Positions 10,101-18,328 of a stretch of 64,000 nt of DNA are shown piece by piece; position 1 is the first letter of the stretch; each line of letters opens with the position of its first letter. A program made the position numbers and the translations under genes. Source of the DNA: Deltaproteobacteria bacterium (GTDB lineage: Bacteria > Myxococcota > JACPTQ01). Where the stretch lies: positions 76,233 through 140,232 of the forward strand of contig JACPTQ010000028.1 in assembly GCA_016192705.1 (NCBI GenBank), given 5' to 3'. The notes under the pieces were generated by a model. The model was given only the letters and a program-made list of their open reading frames with translations. It searched no databases and had not been told where the DNA came from.

Positions 10101-10777
10101 CGGTCACGGCACATGGACTGTCTGTTAACGGCGCTAAGGGACTTGCCCTCGATTCGGCTCGCAATCGCCTCTTTGTCGCCGATGAATGGGCGAATCGCGT
10201 TCTTGTTTATGACCTCGCGGGGCTTCGGAACGGCATGGACGCGGGAGCGGTCCTCGGGCAGGTCGACTTCACGTCGTCGACCGCGTCGATAGATGGCGGT
10301 GATTCGAAGTTCAAACAACCGACAGCGTTGGCGTTCGACAGCGCGACGAGCCGTCTGTTTGTGGTCGACACGTTCAACTACCGCATCATGGTTTTTGACG
10401 TCGACGGCGGCATTACGAACGGGCAAGCGGCGATTAGCGTTATCGGTCAACCCGATTTCGGTGGAACGAGTTTAGGGGTGTCGGCGAGCCGCTTCACGAA
10501 TCCCGCGGGGATTGCTGTCGACCCCGTGCGGCAGCGACTTTATCTTTCTGACTACGCGCGGCGGGTTCTCGTTTTCGATGTGACGACGATCACGAACGGG
10601 ATGTCGGCGCAAAACTCGCTTGGGAGCGCGGACTTTGGCTGGGGCGGACAGGGACCCAGTCAATCGCTCTTTTACAGCGCAGGCGATTTGGCGCTCACGC
10701 CGACCGGGAACCAGCTCTTTGTCACCGACCGGGCCCCCGCGAACCGCGTTCTCTTCTTCGACGTCGGCACTCCGTGA
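7136..10777 (+). CDS. Large secreted NHL-repeat protein
   Basis: 1213 residues. The ATG at 7136 has GGGAGG 4 nt upstream; an earlier in-frame ATG (7085) lacks this. An export signal leads to APTCTC, a poor lipobox. Two copies of a roughly 150-residue domain follow (compare YQVADVDGDGALEYR with REVADVDGDGLLEYR). After a short DAG linker comes an Ig-like domain (SGTATDDLSGIALVDVSIN). From about residue 480 there are about 12 NHL-type repeats of 60-70 residues, with RLFVAD, NRVLVFD and VLGQPDF as recurrent phrases. It probably folds into one or two beta-propellers for extracellular binding. The first module is related to the lipoprotein at 31524-33434. No enzymatic motif is seen. Confidence 0.85.
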   Translation: MNRIPGPTDIRVRRLGQRLVLVATAILVAPTCTCRTNPLGPSMRLTIVLPAGLWTSTAQSIGSVEIWFDNFSVGTPFASATAPTAQTSLDGLAYNYQVADVDGDGALEYRIAVPSNPFGTERSRTIRVSGDAAWGVFDIKVAAYQRDGNAVIATGKASTDEAGRAITFASSASVRVELECEPLLNCPKSVDGGPPDLDGGGEEGDLIVIWDLSQNGVSPMSAEVRASLDRFELVIDEADAGPVFSTAVPRIVVRTFDGIAFEREVADVDGDGLLEYRVGLLQNPFVNTLTWPIAFRGRGQLPAFVLRGRLASNDGGAVVAEVTTSMDGGAASFQFTAASQVVYLRFVCVSGGVCGADAGADAGADTTAPTSVITEVAPGVIDASAIVTDASIAVPYGTFVTVSGTATDDLSGIALVDVSINNGATWFTADGGAIWSTGFFATAFQYVVRSRARDVAGNVEPVTSRFVVNSTQTPAGALLGQVGFDAGCGYKTDHTFDTPQDVAVDPVGARLFVADRQGDRVLVFPLDLATMNPTSLIAINVLGRYTFNDCMHPSLDRALVNPNGLAVDSVRGLLFVSDAYRHRVVIHETAALTSGQAAKSVLGQADLFSSGVGTSATRMNGPSGLSYDPGSQRLFVADQYNNRILVFDLTEIDAGEPATNVLGQPDFTSSSSDAGDRAMWYPQDVEFSPRDQRLFVADKYNHRVLIFDLDGGVTNGQSAIGVLGQPDFTTTTYGTTDKQMIQPAGLAREADGGRLFVSEEGNHRVTVFNVQTIVNGADASAVLGQPNFTSTGGLLWSPEFMRGPGGLAYTAQGEKLFVASRLEGRILLFDVAAISNGEAAIGVLGQTDVDGGAVFNRGCLGAAQDVSFQSVSGVAHDPVNHRLFVGDGSLNKRVLVFNLDAVNDRPTDMFADYVIGQPDFLACTLGTWDDRRFWGNVGSGGIVYDPVTTRLFVSDGMRVMVFHAGATMTSGMDAGFVIGQPDFSTQSDSVTAHGLSVNGAKGLALDSARNRLFVADEWANRVLVYDLAGLRNGMDAGAVLGQVDFTSSTASIDGGDSKFKQPTALAFDSATSRLFVVDTFNYRIMVFDVDGGITNGQAAISVIGQPDFGGTSLGVSASRFTNPAGIAVDPVRQRLYLSDYARRVLVFDVTTITNGMSAQNSLGSADFGWGGQGPSQSLFYSAGDLALTPTGNQLFVTDRAPANRVLFFDVGTP

Positions 10778-10786
10778 GGTCGACGG

Positions 10787-13700
10787 CTACGGGCAACGAT
10801 AGCTGGACGGGTAGCATTGGTTAACGCCGAACTGCGTGAAGCAGCTGTAGCCCGACGGGCATTGATTTGAGTTTTGGCACGGGCGACCGCAGCGGCTTCC
10901 GTTCATGAGCGGGATGCAGCGCGCGCCCTGTTCGCCGCAGTCCTGGTCCATGTTACACGACCCGCAGAGCCCCGCTTTGTCTTCGACGTTTAACGTGTAG
11001 CTGTTTTGCGCGCCGTTTCGGCCCGAAACGCGGACGACGTAGTTGCCCGCTTCGGTATCGGAAACCTGCACGCGCTCGATGTTCGCGTTCGTCGCACTTT
11101 GCGTCGTTGTGCCGGTTGGTGAAGACACAGCGAGGTCGATGTTGCCCGCGGTGTTGGTGAACGCCGTCGCTGAAGCCCCGCTTGGAGTCCCGAGCGTATT
11201 GGCGTCGCCGTCTGCGCGGTGTCGTTCGGCTCGCGCCGGTCGTCGATGCACTGCGGAATGAAAACGTACGAGAGTTGCAGGCTGTATTTGTTTTGTGCGC
11301 CCGCGCGACCGTAAACGCGCACGGTGTACGTCCCCGCGGCGAGTGTATTGACGGAGACCGCTTCGCCGTTTCCTTGACCGCGCGAGGCCGCAAGGATCGT
11401 CGTGCCGTCGGGCCCAATGAGTTCGAGGTCGAGGTTGCCTTGGGCGTTCGTGAAGAACGCCTCGACGCGAAGCCCCTGCGTGCCGTCCATCGCGATCGAA
11501 TAGAAATCATCGTTCAGCGCGCAGAGATTCGGGAAGTAGCCGACGGCGAGCGGCTTTGCGGCGCCGACGGAGTCGTTCGGGTCGTAGGCATCTTCGGTGC
11601 ACGGCGGTGGCGGTGGACCCGCGTCCTCGGGCGGTGGCGTCCCGGCATCAACGGGCGGCGGCAAGCCTGCGTCATCGGGCGGCGTGCCTGCATCGAATGG
11701 CGGCAGCCCCGCATCAATCGGTGGCGTTCCAGCATCCGGCGTGACAACGCCGTCGCACGAAAAATTGCTCCGCACGCACTGGCGAATGCCTTGGAATCGC
11801 GCGCAGAAGTAACCCGAGGGGCACGACGACGTCGCGCAGTCGCGACCGCACGCGCTCCCGTTTGGATACGGGATGCACGCATTCCCGGTCCCGCACTCCG
11901 CGTTCGATGCGCACGTTTCGCAAAGGCCTTTCGGCGGCGCCGACGGCACGCACTGGCCGTTTGTACAGGTCTCGCCCGTGCGACAATCGCTCGCGTTCAC
12001 GCACGCGCGCGGGCATTCGAGCGTGTTCGGGAAGCACTGGCGCCCGCCGCCGCCCGGCTGTGGCAAGCACGAATAGCCCGCGGGGCAAGCGTTTCCGGCG
12101 CTGCACGCGCGCCCGCAGAACTGCTCGCGCCCATTCGAGAGGCAGTTGTCGTTTGCGCCGCCGCACTCGCTGTTGTCGGAGCAAGGCTCGCAAAGTCCAC
12201 GCCCCGTACGGAGTTCGCACTGGCCATTGGTGCACGTTTCGTCGCTCTTGCAGTCGGTGTCGCTCGTGCATGCGACCGCGCATTGTCCCGACGTCGGCTC
12301 GCAGAACCGCGCGCCGCCCGCGCCCTGTACGCACTTATAGCCCGCCGCGCCGCAATCGTTGTCGGTGAAGCAGCCCGCCGTGCAGAATGTTCGTCGTCCG
12401 TCGCTAAACGCACAGAGCCCGGATCCGCAGTCGGAATTCGTTGCGCAGACCTTACAGAGCGGGGGCAAGGGCGGTGGGTCACCGCACTCTTTCGCCGCCG
12501 AGCAGACCTTTCCGGGCGGGCAGTGGCTATTCGTCACGCACGCAAAGCAGCCGCGCGTCGTCGCGTCGCAATGCGGCTTCGCGGGGTCGCCGCAGTCGGC
12601 GTCGGTCGAACACCCCGGCATTCCAACGCACGTGTTCGTCGTCTGGTCGCAGAGGCGTCCGCGCGCGCAATCTTGCGTTGTCAAGCACTCGACGCACGCC
12701 TTCGTCGACGTCTTGCAACGCTTCCCGGGGCAGTCCTGGTCGCCGCGGCACCCCACGAGGACGACGCACACCTTTGTCGCATCGTCGCAAACATACCCCG
12801 TCGGGCATTGGCTGTCGTTTGCGCACGCGCGATCTTTGCAAAGGCCCGTCGTTCCATCGCACACTTTCGGCGCGGGACACGGCCGCGTGTCGTCGCACTC
12901 AGCCGGCCGCGGCACGCACGTGCTGGTCGCAACGTCGCACTTCTCGGTCGGTGGGCAATCGCTGTCGCGCGCGCAAATGGGCGCCAAGACGCACTTTCGC
13001 TGCGCGCGGTCGCAAATCCGTGGGGCTCCGGTTTGGCAGTCCGCGTTCGACACGCACTCAACACACGCCTTGTCGGACGGATCGCAAACGGGTGTCGGGG
13101 CCGCGCACCCCGTGACGGTGCAATCGGTCGTCGGTTGGCAAACGTTGGCGTTACACGCTTGGCCGACCGGGCACGCGAGACACGACCGCGTCCCAGGGTC
13201 ACACACGTGACACGAACCGCAGTCGATGTTCGTTGCGCATGGCCGCGCAACGCATTTTTCGGTCGCGGGATCGCAACGCTCACCCGTTGAGCATTCGTTG
13301 TCCGACGTACACCTAAAGCGAAGGCACATACTTGTCGCCCGGTCGCAGACGAAGCCGCTTGGGCACGTGCCGTCGGCTCCGCACGCGGGTGGCGCCTCGA
13401 CGCAAAGCGACGACGTAGGGTCGCAAACTTCGCCCGTCAAACAATCGGTCGATCGCGTGCAGCGCCGGTCGCGCGGGACACACGCGTGCGCCGCCATGTC
13501 GCACCGCTCATCGACGCCGCAGTCCTCGTCGCGAACGCACGTCGCGGCGCGTGGACGACAGCGGTGTGACGCGCGATCGCACACTTCACCCCGCGAGCAC
13601 TGGCTGTCGGTTGTGCAGACGCGCGCGAGGTTTTGGCCGAGCACCTGGAAGAGGAACGCACCGGCTGGGGCCCCCGGGGGATCGACCGAAATGCCGCCGC

Positions 13701-14013
13701 GCGTGTCGGTTGCGCGAACGTAATAGGCGATGAGCGAGCCTTGCGCGTGTCCTGGGATGCCGCCCGAGAAGATGTCGTTCCCTTGGCCGCGCATTTCGAC
13801 GGTGCCGGGGTTCGCGCCGTTGACCGAGAAGAGAAGTTCGACTTTCGAGACGCCGTCCGAGTCGCTGACGACGGAGGTCACGACGTAAGGACCGACGGTG
13901 TCCGCGGTGTTCGTGAGGACGGTCGTTTCAAGGATGGTCGGGGGCAGATTGTCGGAGCAGGCGACTCCGGCGAAAAGAAGGGCTGCGATCGAAGCTCTGC
14001 GACGACGACTCAT
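10787..14013 (-). CDS. Cys-rich lipoprotein with pre-peptidase C-terminal domains, frameshifted near its end
   Basis: It starts at ATG 14013 with MSRRRRASIAALLFAGVAC, a good lipobox. After a beta domain come about 15 Cys-rich modules of 35-45 residues with the pattern C-x4-DC-x2-GE-x-CD, then longer modules (CGRDCATSSCPSGYFC), a Pro/Asp/Gly linker, and a PPC-type domain (PNDSVGAAKPL to YTVRVYGRAGAQNKYSL). A second PPC copy begins with REPNDTAQTATP, then the frame changes. The continuation lies in another frame (AFTNTAGNIDLAV to QCYPSSYRCP, stop at 10787). Compared with the first copy about 27 residues are missing at the junction (11170-11215). Without a frameshift, translation would stop at 10990. 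It is probably a surface adhesion or scaffold protein. Confidence 0.75.
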
Positions 14014-14088
14014 CTTCTTCTTTACCCGTCCTCTCGGGACACGAGGGTCCCGACGTTTAACGAGCAAGATGTGCGCCATCATCCGACA

Positions 14089-14253
14089 TGGGCGCCATTC
14101 GAGGAATTCCAAGTTTTTGAGCAGTTTCACGTAGTTTTCGATGGCTGCGAGTGTGACAAAGCGACTCGATCGGGTCGACTGTCGACGCGTTTTATTGTCG
14201 CCGAGCGCCGCGTTCGCCCCGAGTTGAATAAGCAGCCGGCGCGCACCGTCTAA
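14089..14253 (-). pseudogene. Possible ankyrin-repeat remnant
   Basis: In the otherwise empty gap between two divergent genes the minus strand encodes about 55 residues (LDGARRLLIQLGANAAL, then FVTLAAIENYVKLLKN) that resemble two ankyrin repeats. No start codon belongs to this stretch alone. The frame runs on into the lipoprotein below through an unrelated Lys/Arg-rich segment. I see it as a possible gene fragment, not a working gene. Confidence 0.3.
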
Positions 14254-14281
14254 CGGGTTGGGAGTAAGGAGGAGATCGATT

Positions 14282-14662
14282 TTGAGGATTTGGTTGGTTG
14301 CCGCAGGAATCGGTTTCGGCGTGTCGTCGCTCACGATGTTCGAGGGTGCGGCGAGCGCCCAGGACCGGTGCCGGGGCTTGAGATGCACCAATGGGCCTGA
14401 CACATACCGCTGCAGGGCTACGTATCTCTACCGGACCGAGTGCCACGCGCGTGGATGCGCTGGGTACGGGAGTTTAGACGAGAGGAAGAGGAGGATCGGC
14501 CGGTGCCAATCTGTCACGCACACGACGGCCCGGTGTGATGCCTGCCCGACGACGATATCGTGGCTTCACTGTTCGGGCGGGTTCGTCTTCAAGAACTACT
14601 GCATGGCGGTGCGGTGCCCGCCGATTTCGCCGTACCGGATCGGAACGTGCCGCAACCTCTGA
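14282..14662 (+). CDS. Small secreted Cys-rich protein, function unknown
   Basis: It starts at TTG 14282, with AAGGAGG 9 nt upstream (14266-14272), one of the strongest ribosome-binding sites in the area. The N terminus is a signal peptide (IWLVAAGIGFGVSS to AASAQ, cleavage after ASA). The mature part, about 95 residues, has ten or more Cys, including CDACP and CAGYG, and many Arg and Tyr, suggesting a small disulfide-stabilised extracellular protein. I do not recognise a family. It lies alone between the Cys-rich lipoprotein (divergent) and the phospholipase D gene. Confidence 0.6.
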   Translation: MRIWLVAAGIGFGVSSLTMFEGAASAQDRCRGLRCTNGPDTYRCRATYLYRTECHARGCAGYGSLDERKRRIGRCQSVTHTTARCDACPTTISWLHCSGGFVFKNYCMAVRCPPISPYRIGTCRNL

Positions 14663-14754
14663 CGGGGCGACTTTACCCGCAACCGCATTTGTTAGCGCTA
14701 CGATAAATTGAATAGAGGTGCCGATCGAAACGTCTAAGCGGATGAGGTGACTTC

Positions 14755-16791
14755 GTGAACATGACTCTTATTCTTGCCGTCTTCACATCGCTTGGGGCCG
14801 CAACGCCCAAGCTCGAAATCCATGCGCTCGACATTTGGGCGAGGCCCCTACCTGCGTCCGCGAAGCTCGTTGTGAAACGGGGCGGTCGCACGATTTCGGG
14901 TGTGTCGGCGCCCAAAGCGACGCTCGACCTCGTCGCCGGCGCCTACGAAGTTTCGTTGACAACGCCCGACTTTAAGGACTTAAGCGTCTCGTTCGACGTG
15001 CCCGCAAGTGGTCCGGGCGCGTCGCTCAACATTCAACCGGGGCTTGGTCCGATGCATGGAATCTCGCAGATTCGTGAGGACCAGTTCGTTTGGAATCCGC
15101 CGAGGGTTGTTTACACGCTCGTCTTGGGGCAACGGCATCGCTGGTTTTCGGCGCAGGGGCGGCCGCCGCGCGCCGGGAGTGGGGTGCGGCTCTTGATGGA
15201 CGGCGAGGAAACATGGTCAACGGTCGCGGATGAGGTGAAGCGCGCCACGAAGACCATTCACACGACGACGTGGTGGTGGGATTCGACGTTCGAGCTGCTT
15301 CGGCCGGTCGATTCGCACCATCGGCTTTCCGAAAGCGAGCGGCGCATGAACACCCTCCTTCGGATTTTGGACTCGAGCCCCGCGGTCAAGCGCGCGCTGG
15401 TTTGGCAGCCCGTCGCGCAAGATGGCGTCGCGTCGTGGCTGACGAGCGATAGCGCGGTGCGAAGCCGCGGCGAGCAGGCGAACGACAACTTCGAATTCAT
15501 GGGGCAGGCGAATTCGATCTCGGGGCGGTTTAGGTTTGCGGTCGCGCCGTTTCTTTTTCAAGAGCGGCTGAGGCGCGCGAACGCCGAATACGCGTCGAGA
15601 ACTTTTACGACGGAGACGCCGGTCAAGTCGAATGCGCCGGAGATCGATGTCGACCTGACGAAGTGGCCGATCGGTGTCGAAATCGCGCACGGCGCACATC
15701 ACCAAAAGATGATCGTCGTTGATTCGCGTGTCGCATTTGTGAGCGGGATGAACTACCGCGACACCGATTGGGACACGTCGGCTCATCGGGTGTTTGAGCC
15801 GCGCCGAGTGTCGTTTTCGGAGAGTCTTGAAAACCGCCGCGCGATAAGGGATCGCGAGAAACAGCCCGCGACGAGCCCGCGAAAGGACTATTCGACGCGA
15901 TTGACCGGGCCGATCGTGCGCGATGTCGAGGAGGTCGTGAAGATACGGTGGGATCGGGCGCTCGCGGCGCGCGCAACCAACTCCGATCGCAATTCGGCGT
16001 TCAACCTGTCGTCGGCGCCGGCGGCGGTTTCGGGCGGTGTCGAGGCGCAGCTCACCACAACGATGCCCGCGCCGTATGGCGAGCACTCCATTATTGAATC
16101 GATGGCGAATGCGATTCGCGAATCGAAGAAGTACGTTTTCATTGAGAATCAGTATTTTCGAAATCCGGCTCTGAACAATGTCTTGTTTTTGCACATGAAC
16201 GCGGTGCCGGCGCTTAAGCTCGTCGTTGTGACCATGCCCGTGAGCGAGTGGACCGACCCGGGTTGCGTCTGGACACACAAGAGCCACGCGCGGTTTCGCG
16301 ATGCGTTCCCGGGGCGTTACCTGATGCTCCAACTGCGTTCGTTTGAGACGACGACGCCGAATGCAGCGGGCGACATGAGGGCGACTTTCGCCAACATTAA
16401 TACGCACTCGAAGCTGATCATCGTTGACGACCGGTTCTTGTCGGTTGGATCGGCGAACTTCAATCACCGGAGCATGGTGTACGACACCGAGGCGGCTGTC
16501 GTGGTGCTTGACGGGACGTGGGTTCGCAGCGCGCGGCGGCGGATTCTCGGCAACATGCTGGGACCGACGATTTCGCTTTCAAATGATGTGAGCGCATGGT
16601 TCACGAAACTCAAGGATGTCGCGAGCGTTAACGATGCGGTGCGTGCCGCGTGGTTGGAGCGTGGAGATAAAGTCCGATTCAGCGACGGACAGCTGCCGAG
16701 GTACTTGAAGCCGCTTGGATTTCTTTACGCGCTCGATTTTCGGGAGGCGTCGAAGTGCCTTCTCGAGAGCGTTGGCCCAGATATGACGTAG
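14755..16791 (+). CDS. Phospholipase D-family protein with two HKD motifs
   Basis: 678 residues. Two catalytic HxKxxxxD motifs are intact: HHQKMIVVD (about residue 315) and THSKLIIVDDRFLSVGSANF (about 550). The second carries the GS-x-N signature. This fits a phosphodiesterase acting on phospholipids (PLD or cardiolipin-synthase-like). The first 100 residues after a weak signal (NMTLILAVFTSLGAATP) look like a carboxypeptidase-regulatory-type beta domain. The start is GTG 14755, with ATG 14761 possible. It converges on the phospholipase-C-like gene at 16806-18164. Confidence 0.87.
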   Translation: MNMTLILAVFTSLGAATPKLEIHALDIWARPLPASAKLVVKRGGRTISGVSAPKATLDLVAGAYEVSLTTPDFKDLSVSFDVPASGPGASLNIQPGLGPMHGISQIREDQFVWNPPRVVYTLVLGQRHRWFSAQGRPPRAGSGVRLLMDGEETWSTVADEVKRATKTIHTTTWWWDSTFELLRPVDSHHRLSESERRMNTLLRILDSSPAVKRALVWQPVAQDGVASWLTSDSAVRSRGEQANDNFEFMGQANSISGRFRFAVAPFLFQERLRRANAEYASRTFTTETPVKSNAPEIDVDLTKWPIGVEIAHGAHHQKMIVVDSRVAFVSGMNYRDTDWDTSAHRVFEPRRVSFSESLENRRAIRDREKQPATSPRKDYSTRLTGPIVRDVEEVVKIRWDRALAARATNSDRNSAFNLSSAPAAVSGGVEAQLTTTMPAPYGEHSIIESMANAIRESKKYVFIENQYFRNPALNNVLFLHMNAVPALKLVVVTMPVSEWTDPGCVWTHKSHARFRDAFPGRYLMLQLRSFETTTPNAAGDMRATFANINTHSKLIIVDDRFLSVGSANFNHRSMVYDTEAAVVVLDGTWVRSARRRILGNMLGPTISLSNDVSAWFTKLKDVASVNDAVRAAWLERGDKVRFSDGQLPRYLKPLGFLYALDFREASKCLLESVGPDMT

Positions 16792-16805
16792 ATGATGGAT
16801 GCCTG

Positions 16806-18164
16806 TCAGTTCTTCGGGATACTCCAGGTCGCGGGTGGCTCCTGCCAAGAGAAGCTCGACCGCCACTGCCAATAGTACGGGATGTGCAGATACGGGTCGC
16901 GGTCCGGGTAGCGCTTCGGGTCCTTGGCGATGACGTTGTAGATGCAGGCCCTTTGCGCCGCCTGCAGCTCCCGGATCTTGTCCATCACGTTGCCGGATTC
17001 GACCTTGAGTCCCCTCACGCAATCTTCCTGCTTGACGCCCTTGCCGGTCTCGCCCGCACCGATGACGTAAGTGCTGTCGCGTCTCGCCGGGTCGTTGTAC
17101 CAGCCCGTTACCTCGCGTTCGCTGAAGCTCATCCAGGCTTTGACGATGGCATCCGCCTCACGCGTGGCGACGGCGCGCCGCTGCTTTGCGGGTGTTCCCA
17201 TCGCGCGGATGAACGCGGCCCAAACGTGTTTCGAGCCCTCGAGCGCCGCGAGCGCCACCGGCGCCATCGAACTCGCCTTGTAGCTCGACCAACCCGCGCC
17301 GCCTTTGATCCAAATGCAGTCGCGGTTGTTGTTGTAGTTCCACGCGGAAGGGGGTGTGTGGTTGTGCTGCTCCGCTCCGGTCGCGCACAGGTAGCTCTTG
17401 ATCTGCTTCACGCTCACGTAGTTGTCGCCCGCGAGGCGCACGGTGTGCTCGGGGCTGAACGAGTCTTGGAAGAGGTGCAGCGCGCGTCCAAGAAGGAAGT
17501 AGTTGCGGTCGACATTGACTTCGGTGCTGTAGCCGCCACCGTCGTACACTTTGATCCTCCCGAGCGGGGCGAGTGCGGCGCGGACGAAGTGTTCTTTGAA
17601 GCGCGCGCGCGAGCGGGAGATGGCTTGGAGCGCGCCTTTCGGGCCGTGCTCATCGTAGCGACGCATGAAGTGGTCGTATTGAATCTCGGCCGGCTCCTGC
17701 GCCACGGCGTCGAAGCAGTCATACTTCTGCACGAAGCCCTTGCTGACGTTGAAGCCGCCAATGTCCACCCACCGCTCACCCACGATCGCGTCGTAAACCG
17801 CGCCGTAGGTCGACTGGTAACGGCCCTCGCTCGTCTTAGTCTGCTTGATTCGCTGCACCTCGGCCGCGTTCACCGCAAGCTGCGCCGCTGAGGCTCGGCC
17901 CTTGCTCCAGCTCTGGCGCGGGTCGTCGGCGTCGAATCGCAGATCGCCGAGCACCTCGAGGCCCGCGGCGCGCGTCAGCCATTCATGGCCCATGGGAATG
18001 CCGCTTCCGACGCCCAAGCCCACGCCACTCTGGGTGAATCCGTGTGCGTGCCGGGAGCCAACGGTAATCGCTGCCAAGGCAAACAAGCCGGCGAACGCCA
18101 ATCCAGCGATGTGCGGAAATGTGGTGCCACACGGTCGCCCCGTTCCATTCCTTCTTAACCCCAT
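16806..18164 (-). CDS. Secreted protein resembling zinc-dependent phospholipase C or S1/P1 nuclease fold
   Basis: 452 residues starting at ATG 18164, with AAGGAGGG 6 nt upstream. A signal peptide spans about residues 18-42 (cleavage near AHG). His and Asp clusters occur in the order expected for trinuclear-zinc phospholipase C folds: MGHEWLTRAA, YDHFMRR, and HLFQDSFSPEHTVR with the HxxxD-xxxxxH spacing. Six Cys are spread through the protein. This assignment rests on motif spacing only; it could be an uncharacterised exported hydrolase. It faces the phospholipase D gene tail to tail, 14 nt apart. Confidence 0.5.
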   Translation of the reverse strand: MGLRRNGTGRPCGTTFPHIAGLAFAGLFALAAITVGSRHAHGFTQSGVGLGVGSGIPMGHEWLTRAAGLEVLGDLRFDADDPRQSWSKGRASAAQLAVNAAEVQRIKQTKTSEGRYQSTYGAVYDAIVGERWVDIGGFNVSKGFVQKYDCFDAVAQEPAEIQYDHFMRRYDEHGPKGALQAISRSRARFKEHFVRAALAPLGRIKVYDGGGYSTEVNVDRNYFLLGRALHLFQDSFSPEHTVRLAGDNYVSVKQIKSYLCATGAEQHNHTPPSAWNYNNNRDCIWIKGGAGWSSYKASSMAPVALAALEGSKHVWAAFIRAMGTPAKQRRAVATREADAIVKAWMSFSEREVTGWYNDPARRDSTYVIGAGETGKGVKQEDCVRGLKVESGNVMDKIRELQAAQRACIYNVIAKDPKRYPDRDPYLHIPYYWQWRSSFSWQEPPATWSIPKN

Positions 18165-18328
18165 CGGTAACCCTCCTTATAAGCTGATAACATCCCATTC
18201 ATTTGACGAGCGAGCCAGAGTTTTATTCAGCAAAGAAGACAATCATCGCGATCAACTTCATCGCGAAATACAACGCCGCCGGCTTCCCGCAGTAACACGC
18301 GCGCGACGCGTGTGCGATATTCGTCTCG

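Noticed and set aside
11182..13290. Very long open frame on the plus strand opposite the Cys-rich lipoprotein gene
   Set aside because: It mirrors the repetitive GC-rich antisense of the Cys modules, is extremely Arg/Ala-rich, and has no domain, signal or ribosome-binding site.
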